Source: Eubacterium ramulus
GTDB lineage: Bacteria > Bacillota > Clostridia > Lachnospirales > Lachnospiraceae
Assembly (NCBI RefSeq): GCF_003122485.1
Contig: NZ_JRFU01000061.1
Location: 28,801 to 92,800 of the forward strand
Direction: 5' to 3'
DNA: 64,000 bases
Positions 1-8,497 of this stretch are shown here, piece after piece (position 1 is the stretch's first letter; each line of letters opens with the position of its first letter). Below the pieces are notes generated by a model. That model was not told where the DNA came from and did no database searches. It saw only the letters and a list, made by a program, of their open reading frames with translations. The position numbers and the translations under genes were made by a program.

Positions 1-655
1 ATTTTCGTCTTCGATTAATCATATCAATAACCATTTGTTGAGCAGATTCCTTTGAAGATAACTGACATTGAATGTTTTCAATACAGTAATTATAAAATTG
101 TTCATGCCATTCAATATAATAATCCCCAGAATAAAAACTGTCCTTTAATCTTTGCAGATAATGTTCAAATACTTCCTTTCCTTCTTCAAAATCCCCTTTC
201 ATGAAACAGAGCATTGCCAGATGATATAACTCCCAGAATCGTCTATGTTCTGGCAGTTTCTCAACTTGCTCCTGCAAACAGGATTTTGCATATTCCATAT
301 CTGAAAATTTTCGATATTCGTCTATTTCCTTCAAAGCACTTTTTGCCAGTTTTTCTATGACAATCTGAAACGCCTCATCATCGTTTTTATATTCCACATA
401 ACCAACACCGGTACTAACATCACATCCATAGTTATATGATAGCATTTTGTTTAGGCTTTCTGTAGATTCCCATAAAAATGAGACTCCGGCATTCAAACTT
501 GCCCCTTTAGAATAACCATTTGTTGCAAATTCAACGATAATGAAATAGTACCCATTATCATCTATCCAACTTCTTGAACTTCCTATTTGAAACAAATTTT
601 CTGACTCTAAAAATTCCTTAACAGTTGTTTTGATTATTTTATTATGTGGCAACAT
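1..655 (-). CDS. DUF4304-like protein, truncated by the window edge
   Basis: An open frame of at least 218 codons starts at ATG 655 and runs off the left edge. AAAGGAG lies about 11 bases before the start. The N-terminus (MLPHNKIIKTTVKEFL, then GASLNAGVSFLW) has the shape of DUF4304-type proteins, which often sit among polymorphic-toxin immunity genes. The C-terminal half is rich in charged helices. It begins a set of three small minus-strand genes. Function is unknown; immunity is only a guess from the family look and the neighbours. Confidence 0.65.
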   Translation of the reverse strand, partial: MLPHNKIIKTTVKEFLESENLFQIGSSRSWIDDNGYYFIIVEFATNGYSKGASLNAGVSFLWESTESLNKMLSYNYGCDVSTGVGYVEYKNDDEAFQIVIEKLAKSALKEIDEYRKFSDMEYAKSCLQEQVEKLPEHRRFWELYHLAMLCFMKGDFEEGKEVFEHYLQRLKDSFYSGDYYIEWHEQFYNYCIENIQCQLSSKESAQQMVIDMINRRRK

Positions 656-670
656 ATAATGCCAGCTCCT

Positions 671-1135
671 TTACAATTCTACATTTTTATTTACCGATTT
701 CTGCGGAATACAATTTAATTTTTTCACCATGAACTCAAATATTTCAGCCTCATATCCTGACGAATATAGCATTTGAAAATTATTGCACTGATGGATAATA
801 ATATACTTTTGTGTGTTTTCGAAAAAGTCAACCTTGAAATCTGCAGTCAATATTCCATTAAACGCAAGGCGTTTTACACCTTTTACTTTAATAAAATATT
901 CACCACTTTTTTCATAAAAATCATAATCCAACGTATCATTTACATCATGTACTTTCAATTTTCGAACTATTTCATCTCGCGACAGTTCCGTCCGAAATAT
1001 CAAATCCTGTCCCACATTTTTATATGTTCCATTAGAATATTTCACATATCTTTTCCAACGCATGACAATAATCAGTACGGAACAGACTGCCAATATACAA
1101 AAAAATATATAAAATACTGGAATCCTGTTCATCAT
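671..1135 (-). CDS. membrane-anchored hypothetical protein
   Basis: 154 aa. An N-terminal transmembrane helix (residues about 6-25) is followed by a soluble domain of mixed strands. GAGAGGG precedes the start; a second ATG one codon later has better spacing. Its stop overlaps the ribosome site of the next gene at 655, so the two are probably co-transcribed. I do not recognise the family. Small membrane-anchored proteins of this kind are common in toxin-immunity arrays. Confidence 0.65.
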   Translation of the reverse strand: MMNRIPVFYIFFCILAVCSVLIIVMRWKRYVKYSNGTYKNVGQDLIFRTELSRDEIVRKLKVHDVNDTLDYDFYEKSGEYFIKVKGVKRLAFNGILTADFKVDFFENTQKYIIIHQCNNFQMLYSSGYEAEIFEFMVKKLNCIPQKSVNKNVEL

Positions 1136-1154
1136 GTTCCCTCTCTCTGTTTTA

Positions 1155-1460
1155 CTAATTTTTCGCCATCTCTTTCCAATAGTTCTTCAACATTTCCAGT
1201 ATTCTTTTGGCATCATCAATTTCCGTTTTCTGATTATATTCTCCCATTTCACTGAAAGTTCCGGATTCACTTACAATCCCCAATAACCATTTCCCCAATA
1301 GATTCTTTTTATACTTGAAAACCAAACAATTTATACCGTCCTCATCTGCAAATGCATTTGTATATTCTATCTTCGCCGGTTTCTTTTCCAATTCACTTGG
1401 ATCAGATAACCAATCTTCCAATTCTTCCATTGCATTTTTAATTGTTTTGTTCATAACCAT
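1155..1460 (-). CDS. small acidic hypothetical protein, immunity-like
   Basis: 101 aa, soluble, helical at both ends with a central strand region (LVFKYKKNLLGKWLLGIVS). The start has GGCAGGT upstream, and the third codon is also an ATG. It sits 19 bases upstream of the 671-1135 gene in the same direction. I see no catalytic motif. The size and setting resemble immunity proteins, but this is not shown by the sequence. Confidence 0.6.
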   Translation of the reverse strand: MVMNKTIKNAMEELEDWLSDPSELEKKPAKIEYTNAFADEDGINCLVFKYKKNLLGKWLLGIVSESGTFSEMGEYNQKTEIDDAKRILEMLKNYWKEMAKN

Positions 1461-1709
1461 ACCTGCCTTGTCCCCCTTTTACTGTTCTGGCCTTCTGATC
1501 TGGTTTTTGCATAGATCACATAAAATCTTCTGTATTTTTTATGATCCCAAAAACTCTTTACCTGCCGCTGCTTGTTGCTTTCATTTTACCATACTGCCTG
1601 CCTTTTTCCATCTATATTTTGGCAAATATGGTGCATTGATTACTCTGATAAATATTCCTGGCTTTTGACATAAGTTGATCTAATTATGTGTTTTTAGAAA
1701 TGGAAAAGA
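1461..1709. other. non-coding gap
   Basis: About 250 bases between the small-gene set and the ATPase cassette. It holds the leader of the 1155-1460 gene and an AT-rich stretch that may contain a promoter for it. I see no convincing gene or repeat. Confidence 0.4.
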
Positions 1710-1731
1710 GTACCCACATCTTTGTGAGTAC
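1710..1731 (-). terminator. intrinsic terminator of the ATPase/nuclease cassette
   Basis: Read on the minus strand, GTACTCAC and GTGGGTAC pair over 8 bp and are followed by TCTTTTCC. It lies just after the end of the 1788-2387 gene. Confidence 0.65.
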
Positions 1732-1787
1732 CCTCTCAATATAGATTCTGCTTATTTACTTTGTGTTTTGATCACTGAATGTTCAGT

Positions 1788-2387
1788 TCACCGATCAGTT
1801 TTCTCCCATCTTCTGTCCGCTGCATTTTTACGGCATGATGATGAAACTGCACGATTTCTCCAACATCCACACTGATTCTCCCATTCGCTCTCCGGCTTTG
1901 GTGGCAACGGTTTTCCAAGAAGTGGTACAATGATTTTCGGATCTTCGCTTTGCTCCGAATGCCAAAATCCTGTAGTTTCATAGGTTGTATATACCTCAAC
2001 CTCATCAATATGTATCCCAAGCACCCGTTCCAATGCGCAGACATTAAAATAGCTGGCACGCGTTTTTTGCTTTATCTCATGCCACTTTTTATCATCAACT
2101 TTACTTTTCATTTCGATCAGATGCAAGATCCATTTTCCATCTTTTTTCTGAAGCAACACATGATCTACACTTCTTTGTAATTTCAGGGGACTTTCACGTT
2201 TAAGGAAATTACACTTCCCTTTGTGATCATAATCTTCACAGCATAAGTTATCTCCCTGAATGGTCACCTGCAGCTCGCTTCTGCCAGATTCGCTCTTTTC
2301 CTCCAAGCAGTAAGAATCATTTTCCGGAAGGAAAAAATCTTCTTCCAAAAACTTCTCAATTCCATATGCAATCCGTTCTTCTACCAT
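1788..2387 (-). CDS. PD-(D/E)XK-like partner of the AAA ATPase, probably frameshifted near its C-terminus
   Basis: 199 aa as read. Around residues 73-95 the pattern SVDHVLL, then LHLIEMKSKV, fits the D and ExK positions of a PD-(D/E)XK nuclease core, followed by a conserved-looking helix. It lies 3 bases after the ATPase gene, so the two form one operon. After about codon 166 the tail turns into a Cys/Arg-rich stretch unlike the rest. In the +1 frame, from about 1890 down to a stop at 1772, there is a natural-looking ending (GRISVDVGEIVQF, ending in IGELNIQ). The true protein probably ends at 1772, so a one-base indel (mutation or read error) is likely. Nuclease activity is inferred. Confidence 0.6.
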   Translation of the reverse strand: MVEERIAYGIEKFLEEDFFLPENDSYCLEEKSESGRSELQVTIQGDNLCCEDYDHKGKCNFLKRESPLKLQRSVDHVLLQKKDGKWILHLIEMKSKVDDKKWHEIKQKTRASYFNVCALERVLGIHIDEVEVYTTYETTGFWHSEQSEDPKIIVPLLGKPLPPKPESEWENQCGCWRNRAVSSSCRKNAADRRWEKTDR

Positions 2388-2390
2388 TTA

Positions 2391-3719
2391 TCAGTCCTCC
2401 TGAAATGCATACACTTCCTCTACAATCTTTTCGAGGGCATTATTGAATGTAGGCACAACGAATCCGTACTTTGTTGCTTCCAGCGCTTCTAAGTGTGTTT
2501 TTCCATTATTGTCTGGAACAAACTGATACATCTGAACATCTTCTCTGGAAAGCAGATCTTCTTTCCGGTATCCATATTCTTTCTGCAGTTCACTACTCCG
2601 CACATGGTTTTTCAATTTCATCATGTTATTGATATGCTGTAAAATCGTATCACTGTGCGTAGTGATCCATACCGGAATCCCAAGATTCATCATATTAATA
2701 AGCAATCGTGCCATTTTCTGCTGCAATTCTGGATGCAGATGTGCTTCCGGTTCTTCAATGATCATCGCATTAAAATTGATCCCGGATTTCAGCACCAACA
2801 GCAGCGGAGAAATTTCCGAAACAATGGAAGATGCCACATACAGCGGAAGCTCTTTCTCACTGCCCTCCGGTTGATATTTGATCACTGGCAACATATCTTT
2901 CTTTACGGACAGATTTCCCTTCGTCATCTGCTTTTCAATATATTCGATGATCTTTGCATACTTTTTGCTGTCTTTTTTATTGATCTCAAATTTTGTTATC
3001 AACTGCAAAAAATCTACATACGGAAGTGTCAGGGTACTTGTGTTATCCTGCAATTCCGGTGAAAAACTAATCTGCAGTGAATTTTCAATCAACTGGGCAT
3101 ACGTGAGCATAAAACCGGTTCTTGATGCCGGTAAGTAAATTGGTTCCCCATTCCGTCTGCCCTTTACGATCGGCGTATACCATGGTGCTGCAATTCCTTC
3201 CATTAATAAATTCCAGCAGATATAAGCATTCATACGGAGCAGTTCTTCCCAGTTTGCCGCTTCCACTTCTGGGAATTTAATATATCCGCCTGTGACAGAA
3301 TATCTGGATGCAGACGCATCCCAAACCATCTTGATCGGATGATTCCTCTCATAATGTGTAATCTTTAGTTTTTCAATCTCAACCTCATAGTTGAAAATTT
3401 TTTTTACCAGAGCTTTTTTCTGTGTACTCAGTAATTCATTAAACCAGGTTATATACAGGTCTATCGCATCATCCGTCAGTGCAGTTTCTGTGTTAAGATG
3501 TTCTTTTAACCAGCTTTCGCACTGCTTGTATGCCTTTGCTTCAGAGGGCTTCTTTGGGAAAATATCTTTACCTAAAGTCAATATTCCCCATAAAATACTC
3601 ATCAAATAACTTTTTCCGCTATTGTTATCACCCACAAAACACATTAACGGTGCGATCGTAACATCTGCACTTTTTATTTTTGCAAAATTTTCAACGTGGA
3701 GTGTCCATTTTTTATCCAT
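2391..3719 (-). CDS. AAA15/OLD-like ATPase, candidate defence ATPase
   Basis: 442 aa from ATG 3719, chosen because GAGGAGA lies 6 bases upstream; a longer start at 3806 has a poor ribosome site. Walker A GDNNSGKS is at residues 30-37. Near the C-terminus are an ABC-type Walker B (IIEEPEAHLHPE) and a His switch (WITTHSD). This is the SMC/ABC fold of AAA15 proteins, as in OLD, PARIS AriA and related two-gene defence systems. No TOPRIM domain is visible in the chain, so an effector would have to be the adjacent PD-(D/E)XK-like protein. Terminators on both sides make a compact cassette beside the phage end. The role is inferred from architecture. Confidence 0.75.
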   Translation of the reverse strand: MDKKWTLHVENFAKIKSADVTIAPLMCFVGDNNSGKSYLMSILWGILTLGKDIFPKKPSEAKAYKQCESWLKEHLNTETALTDDAIDLYITWFNELLSTQKKALVKKIFNYEVEIEKLKITHYERNHPIKMVWDASASRYSVTGGYIKFPEVEAANWEELLRMNAYICWNLLMEGIAAPWYTPIVKGRRNGEPIYLPASRTGFMLTYAQLIENSLQISFSPELQDNTSTLTLPYVDFLQLITKFEINKKDSKKYAKIIEYIEKQMTKGNLSVKKDMLPVIKYQPEGSEKELPLYVASSIVSEISPLLLVLKSGINFNAMIIEEPEAHLHPELQQKMARLLINMMNLGIPVWITTHSDTILQHINNMMKLKNHVRSSELQKEYGYRKEDLLSREDVQMYQFVPDNNGKTHLEALEATKYGFVVPTFNNALEKIVEEVYAFQED

Positions 3720-3843
3720 TCCCGTCTCCTCTCCCATCAGATTGCTTTTTTGCTCCAGGATAACCCCTGTTTTCTGCCTGACATCTTTATCATTTAATAC
3801 TACCATATGCCATCCCTTTTTTCAAATTATTCGCACATCATCA

Positions 3844-3903
3844 TAGGGAAACTGCCGCTTCCACGAACAAACATTCATGGAGCGGCAGCTTCATTTTTCC
3901 CTA
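3844..3903. terminator. long hairpin, likely terminator
   Basis: CTGCCGCT (3852-3859) pairs with AGCGGCAG (3881-3888), extended by outer AGGGAAA and TTTTCCCT arms. It separates the truncated integrase from the ATPase cassette. Confidence 0.6.
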
Positions 3904-3988
3904 TATGACAGTTTTTAGTTTTCTTTCATTATGCGCTACTTTCCGCATCCGGTTCCCATCCATGAGCCTGAATCCCAGATAGGAGTTC

Positions 3989-4573
3989 CTACTTAAGTCT
4001 TTTATTCTTTTCTTTTTCCTCTAGTATTTCAGCATCAATCTTATAATTTCTCGCATAGTTTGTAAAAACCACCTCATGCGCCATTGCATAATCAAACATC
4101 AGATTGAACATAGATTTCATTCTGGATTTCGTTCCGGCTGAAGCCATTCTCTTCTTTCCTTTATCTTTTCCCTTATCTTGAATAATATATCCATCATCCA
4201 TACAACCAGACAAATGATATACCCGAATATCCTTCATTCTCATATTATACAAAGAAGAACAATACTTATATGCGGCTTTTACGGTTCTAATAGCAGCTGG
4301 AGTGATTTTTTTAAAATATTCTTCCGTCCATTTTTCATAACATTCAGCAAACGTAATCTTGTCAGCATCTAAATCATACGGGTTCTCATTATATGCAGCA
4401 AGCGCCTGTAACGCTTTTTGTTTTGTTTCATAATATCCAAGCGTCTTATACTTTTGAACTTGTTTATCTTCCACCAGATCATAAACAAATCCGTCTGTAA
4501 TTCTAGCCCTCCATGGTTTTCGCCTTTTTCCTTTCAATTTGTGTACACTGCCGTATCCATTAGGTAATTTCAT
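3989..4573 (-). pseudogene. int: tyrosine integrase, N-terminal fragment lacking the catalytic domain
   Basis: 194 aa. Residues 1-60 (MKLPNGYGSVHKL and following) are the AP2-like arm-binding domain, and residues 65-180 are the SAM-like core-binding domain of phage integrases. The frame then ends (KEKNKRLK, stop) where the catalytic domain with its R-HxxR-Y residues should begin. The ribosome site GGAAGGATGG precedes ATG 4573. Intact family members are about 380-400 aa, so this copy should not recombine DNA. The bases after the stop do not continue an integrase in any frame I read, which suggests a recombination junction here. Confidence 0.8.
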
Positions 4574-4617
4574 CGTAATCCATCCTTCCGCTTTTCAAAT
4601 GGAAACTACTGTCCATT

Positions 4618-4673
4618 TGTGTATTATTTGTGTATTACGCATTGTGTATTACCTGTGTATTACGTGTGTATTA
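4618..4673. repeat. five phased 9-bp repeats upstream of the integrase
   Basis: TGTGTATTA occurs at 4618, 4629, 4643, 4654 and 4665, with spacings 11, 14, 11 and 11. That is close to one helical turn, so all copies face nearly the same side of the DNA. It lies 45-100 bases upstream of the integrase start and fits integrase arm-type sites or an Xis/repressor operator array. Confidence 0.75.
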
Positions 4674-4685
4674 TATACAAAAATT

Positions 4686-4714
4686 GAGGGCTTGTCAAAA
4701 CGAACCAAGCCCTC
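4686..4714 (-). terminator. intrinsic terminator
   Basis: GAGGGCTTG and CAAGCCCTC form a perfect 9-bp stem with an 11-base loop. The minus-strand side is followed by AATTTTTG. Confidence 0.65.
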
Positions 4715-4722
4715 AAAAAGTC

Positions 4723-4805
4723 AGTATTTATGCGGTTTTCTTAGAACTTACCAGCCTTAGCAGCTTCCTCTACGGAAACAGGAAGTCTAGTATTTATGCG
4801 GTTTT
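4723..4805. repeat. two 17-bp direct repeats, possible att or arm sites
   Basis: AGTATTTATGCGGTTTT occurs at 4723-4739 and exactly again at 4789-4805 (period 66). Between them is a small CTTCC/GGAAG inverted repeat. Its position next to the integrase suggests part of an attachment region. Only two copies are present. Confidence 0.55.
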
Positions 4806-4875
4806 AGAGGTCGAAATGTACTAATAATGTGCAAACCATCTACGTCTGATTAGTGTTTATCGTGTTCGAAAAAAT

Positions 4876-4909
4876 AAAAGGGGTTGTCAATAACATGACT
4901 TCCCCCTTT
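4876..4909 (-). terminator. terminator of the late structural/lysis operon
   Basis: On the minus strand AAAGGGG and CCCCTTT pair and are followed by TTTTATTTTTT. It lies directly after the last lysis gene (stop at 4923). Confidence 0.75.
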
Positions 4910-4922
4910 ACTCCATTTTGAT

Positions 4923-5225
4923 CTAATGCTTAATTAAATATTCATTTAACTCATCGCGCGTCTCTTTTAATTTGTCAATTCCATTGCCCGTAATATCATG
5001 ATTGATAATTACGAGCATACACCTGAGAAGCATCCTGTCAGACCCCTCCACGTTATTTAATCGTCTATTATCGGCATCAAGCAACGCTGAGTGTTTCTTC
5101 ACGATAGCTTTCAAATCATCATTTGGTTTTTTTATTTCTTTGATGATTTTCCATACTCCCCATACGGCGCCAATAAAAGAACAAATCCATAAGATCTGTC
5201 CCAAACTGATTGTAAATTCTGGCAT
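4923..5225 (-). CDS. holin-associated single-pass membrane protein
   Basis: 100 aa from ATG 5225, which overlaps the stop of the upstream holin gene (TGATG) and has GGAG before it. One transmembrane helix near the N-terminus (ILWICSFIGAVWGVWKI) is followed by a helical, charged cytoplasmic domain. The coupling and position next to the holin and endolysin indicate a lysis role, for example a second holin or holin regulator. The exact function is unknown. Confidence 0.7.
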   Translation of the reverse strand: MPEFTISLGQILWICSFIGAVWGVWKIIKEIKKPNDDLKAIVKKHSALLDADNRRLNNVEGSDRMLLRCMLVIINHDITGNGIDKLKETRDELNEYLIKH

Positions 5226-5533
5226 CAAATATCTCCTTCAGTATTATTTTTATTTCCTTCAGTATTATTTTTATTTCCTTCGACAAATGCTTTGAATCCC
5301 TGATGAAGACCAGTCGCCGCGACGCCCATAAAAGCGCCATAGATAACAGATTCAAATGAGAGTCCTCCAACAATACAGTTGGATACAACGCCGATTACTG
5401 CAAGAATAACCGGGATGTCATCATTCGGAACCCATTTAAAAAAGCTTGCCTTCTTGATCAGATACCCGACAAGTAAGCAAGCCAAAGTTACGACAATCAC
5501 AAAATGATCCTGAAATAATGTTAAGAAATCCAT
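5225..5533 (-). CDS. phage holin
   Basis: 102 aa with three hydrophobic segments (FVIVVTLACLLVGYLI; IPVILAVIGVVSNCIVG; ESVIYGAFMGVAATGL) and a polar C-terminus. This matches holins of the Clostridium/Listeria A118-like type, which open the membrane so the endolysin can reach the wall. AAAGGAGACG precedes the start. The C-terminus carries two copies of EGNKNNT, encoded by a 21-bp tandem repeat that may vary in copy number. Confidence 0.85.
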   Translation of the reverse strand: MDFLTLFQDHFVIVVTLACLLVGYLIKKASFFKWVPNDDIPVILAVIGVVSNCIVGGLSFESVIYGAFMGVAATGLHQGFKAFVEGNKNNTEGNKNNTEGDI

Positions 5534-5556
5534 AATTCACACGTCTCCTTTCCTTA

Positions 5557-6531
5557 TTATAATACGAGTTTACCGCCATTGAACTGGCACTCTTTATTTC
5601 CGGTAAAGTCAAAGTTAACCTTACCGTTTTCAACTATCCAGATGCCCTGATCGTTTTGAGCTAATCCGGTGAAATTGAAATCCACCTGTCCGTTGACAAT
5701 TTTCCACCAACCATTTGCATTCTTAGCAAGGCCGTTGTAGTTGAAGTCAACCTTTCCGTTAACGATTTTCCACCAACCGTTCTCATTTTTCTCTACGCTG
5801 TTACATGAGAAGTCGACTTTGCCATTCTTAACAAACCACCAACCATTTTTGTTCTTAGCTACCGTGGTTACGCTGGTATCGATTTTACCATTTGTGTAGT
5901 AATACCAGTTACCATCGCCATGAGCAGAGTTTGCAAGACCGGTAAAGTTACTAGCAACGGTATCATCTTCTATGGTTCTGTTGAGAATAGCTTCGGCTAA
6001 TGCCCTGGCAATTCGCTTGTAACCAACTTTTCGATACTGGTTGTAGTCATCTTTGTCATCTACAAAGCAAATCTCAAAGAGTAGAGCCGGTGCTTTTGTG
6101 TGATTGAGTACATAGAGATCTTTCCGGATTACAATTCCTGTGCTGTGGATTCTAAAACCAAGGGCTTTCATGTTCGTAATGGCTCTGTCAGCGATCTCTT
6201 TCTTACCTTTGTCAGTGCTGCATACGTGAACTTCAAATCCACCCTGAACTCCATCACCATTTGAATCGGATCTTCCTGAATTAAGATGAATAGAAATATC
6301 GTATGAAGCAGTTACTTCGTTGCATTTCTTAACAATCTTTTCGAGAACATCACGTTGGCTAGTGCCATTATTGCATGTGCAATCTCTAGCGGTCTGTCCG
6401 GCTTTTCTTAGATAATTAATAAGTTCAAATGCTACTAAACGGTCTTCTTTAGACTCATCTAACAGACCAACGGCACCGCAAGCTACTCTACCTGCAGGGT
6501 TATGGCCGCCATGTACATTATATACTGCCAT
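5557..6531 (-). CDS. endolysin: N-acetylmuramoyl-L-alanine amidase with wall-binding repeats
   Basis: 324 aa. Residues 1-190 are an Amidase_3 domain: HGGHNP at the start supplies zinc ligands, SIHLNSG the second His, and LFEICFVDD the catalytic Glu. Residues 200-315 hold about five repeats of roughly 21 aa (NGWW, then V/[12 protein letters not shown]) that bind cell-wall polymers. It cuts the amide bond between muramic acid and the stem peptide. It lies upstream of the holins in the same operon, with AGGAGATG before ATG 6531. There is no signal peptide, as expected for a holin-released lysin. Confidence 0.92.
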   Translation of the reverse strand: MAVYNVHGGHNPAGRVACGAVGLLDESKEDRLVAFELINYLRKAGQTARDCTCNNGTSQRDVLEKIVKKCNEVTASYDISIHLNSGRSDSNGDGVQGGFEVHVCSTDKGKKEIADRAITNMKALGFRIHSTGIVIRKDLYVLNHTKAPALLFEICFVDDKDDYNQYRKVGYKRIARALAEAILNRTIEDDTVASNFTGLANSAHGDGNWYYYTNGKIDTSVTTVAKNKNGWWFVKNGKVDFSCNSVEKNENGWWKIVNGKVDFNYNGLAKNANGWWKIVNGQVDFNFTGLAQNDQGIWIVENGKVNFDFTGNKECQFNGGKLVL

Positions 6532-6544
6532 TTTGAATCATCTC

Positions 6545-6742
6545 CTATTCTACTACTTCTGCTTCAACGTGCTCTGGTTCTGACATTGGCGGAACAGGTG
6601 GTGCTACCGGTTCCTGCTGTGATTCTTTGATTTTATTCTCTATAAATCTAAGACAATCTGCCATCACCTTTGTACTCTCCCCTTTCGTCTCAATGTCTTT
6701 CATTGTGTTATATAAAAGCTGTAAATCCTGTGTTTGAATCAT
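6545..6742 (-). CDS. small helical phage protein
   Basis: 65 aa, with an N-terminal helical part and an acidic, proline-rich tail (PVAPPVPPMSEPEHVEAEVVE). AAAGGAG precedes ATG 6742. It sits between the tail fibre and the endolysin, where phages often encode a XkdX-like or fibre-linked small protein. Function is unknown. Confidence 0.65.
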   Translation of the reverse strand: MIQTQDLQLLYNTMKDIETKGESTKVMADCLRFIENKIKESQQEPVAPPVPPMSEPEHVEAEVVE

Positions 6743-6758
6743 TGTTTTCTCCTTTCAT

Positions 6759-8495
6759 TTAGTTCGCCAACCACGAACCTGTTACATATAACTGGAAATT
6801 GGAACGTCTGTCTGTGCTGCTATTGTAAATAGCATAATTATTATAGGCACTGTTCCATGTTGAAATAGCGTATACTGATGGAACCCCATTTGTGTCAAAA
6901 TTACCGGTGACTGGATAAAAAGCATGATTGCTTATATTATAACAAAATCCACTGAATACACCGTTTCCCTTAACTGGTCGCCATGTAGATGGCAGGTTAA
7001 ATATGATGGACGATGCTCCCACTCCCCAACCATTTACTGTAACAATTTTATTTCTTTTCTGGAAACAACCACCGTCAATTGTGGCTGCGACATCTGTTGG
7101 CAATACTCGATGATTTACTTTCGAACCATTCATTACTGGAACCCAAGTGTCAGTAGTGTTGGCGGTGCCGAATGTTGACCAGTCGTAACCGTGTTGGCTT
7201 TTGAAAGTATCCCAGTTTGTGCCATTAAGAACGATTGTTTCGGCAGACATATCAATGTTGGTATCTGAATAAATTTTAACTAAATCTGGATCTACATGTA
7301 TAAATGATGTGCCAAGACGGAGTTCTCCTGACGCTTCACTTCTTCTGTAGCTTTCGCTCCTCAGTTCACATTGAGCATGGGCCGGTCCGCCTTCTAGTGA
7401 GCCGCCTATAGTTGCTATATAAGCTTTATCATAATAGCTTCCTCCAGCACCTCCATCTTCTGCATCATAGTATTGTTGAATGATGGCATTCTCGCCGTCC
7501 AATGTAAATGTGGTCGAAGTTAATCCCAAATCTCCGTTCGATACATGCGTAAGGTCAGTAGAACCTAAATATACTTTTTTCGCTTGCATACTTCCTGCGA
7601 ACACACCATCTGCACCATCGATTGTTCCCTTGAAGACACTATCGCCTTCGATTGTTAAATGCGTTGCCGTTATTTTTTGTGCGAAGAGATCGTCCACATC
7701 TATTTTTTCAGCGGTAATAGAATTAGCTGCTAATTGAATCGTGCCAATAGAACCGGCATAGATTTTACTACCTTCGATATATGCCGTATCATTTTCGCAA
7801 GCCCATTGTGCCGCTAACGACATGGCCGAATCAGCGGTCATAACCCATGCAGAACCGTTGTACACAAACTGAACCGTCGACTTTGCTACCCAATAATATA
7901 CTCTTGATAGCGCGACACCAAATGCATAAATTGGTTTTGCACCGGTGGAGTTTACATTCAGCGTTGGGCTTGTAGCGGTATTTGATTCGTTAAACGTTAC
8001 AGAAACCGTAGCACCGACGTATAAAGAAAATGATGTAGGTGGCGTAATGGTTGCAGTTTTGGTCGCTATATCGGACGCGGTTAGACATTTAGCAAACAAC
8101 TGTTTTCCGTCTTTTCCAGTATCACCTTTTTCTCCGGTCTTGGCTATTGCGAATGAAAACTTCTTATTGATAACTAAACCGTCAACTGATATCGGAACGG
8201 TTGCTTCACATGCCGCTTTAATAACTGCAGTTGTTTTGAACGTAATTGTTGGAGATAAAGAATTGTTATTTGCCACTGAAGCTGATATACCTGTCGGGCA
8301 CACAATGTCTTCAGATGAGACGCTTATCTTACAAGGCACATCACCACAATATGCAACAATATCAGTCGAACATGTAGAGCCAGCAGGTGCGCCTTCGGAA
8401 TTACCTTGGAATGTATAGGCTTCGCTTGTCAGCATTACTGAATATGCATCTGTCACATCAATTAACGTTGTCTGTGCAGAGCCTTTAATTGCCAT
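6759..8495 (-). CDS. tail fibre / receptor-binding protein
   Basis: 578 aa from ATG 8495 (GGAGGGG upstream). Residues 1-130 are a module shared with the next gene (MAIKGSAQTTLIDVTDAYS). A short collagen-like GEKGDTGKDG follows, then a carbohydrate-contact-like domain, a stretch of registering repeats (GSIGTIQLAANSITAEKI) and a C-terminal head rich in aromatic residues. This layout is typical of trimeric fibres that bind the cell surface. It is the last tail gene before lysis. Confidence 0.8.
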   Translation of the reverse strand: MAIKGSAQTTLIDVTDAYSVMLTSEAYTFQGNSEGAPAGSTCSTDIVAYCGDVPCKISVSSEDIVCPTGISASVANNNSLSPTITFKTTAVIKAACEATVPISVDGLVINKKFSFAIAKTGEKGDTGKDGKQLFAKCLTASDIATKTATITPPTSFSLYVGATVSVTFNESNTATSPTLNVNSTGAKPIYAFGVALSRVYYWVAKSTVQFVYNGSAWVMTADSAMSLAAQWACENDTAYIEGSKIYAGSIGTIQLAANSITAEKIDVDDLFAQKITATHLTIEGDSVFKGTIDGADGVFAGSMQAKKVYLGSTDLTHVSNGDLGLTSTTFTLDGENAIIQQYYDAEDGGAGGSYYDKAYIATIGGSLEGGPAHAQCELRSESYRRSEASGELRLGTSFIHVDPDLVKIYSDTNIDMSAETIVLNGTNWDTFKSQHGYDWSTFGTANTTDTWVPVMNGSKVNHRVLPTDVAATIDGGCFQKRNKIVTVNGWGVGASSIIFNLPSTWRPVKGNGVFSGFCYNISNHAFYPVTGNFDTNGVPSVYAISTWNSAYNNYAIYNSSTDRRSNFQLYVTGSWLAN

Positions 8496-8497
8496 GA

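Noticed and set aside
773..1255. 160-codon plus-strand frame
   Set aside because: It lies antisense to two minus-strand genes with good ribosome sites and has a low-complexity aromatic composition.
1315..1668. 117-codon plus-strand frame
   Set aside because: No ribosome site; it is antisense to the 1155-1460 gene and its leader.
4723..4805. CRISPR array
   Set aside because: Only two copies of a 17-bp repeat and no cas genes nearby.
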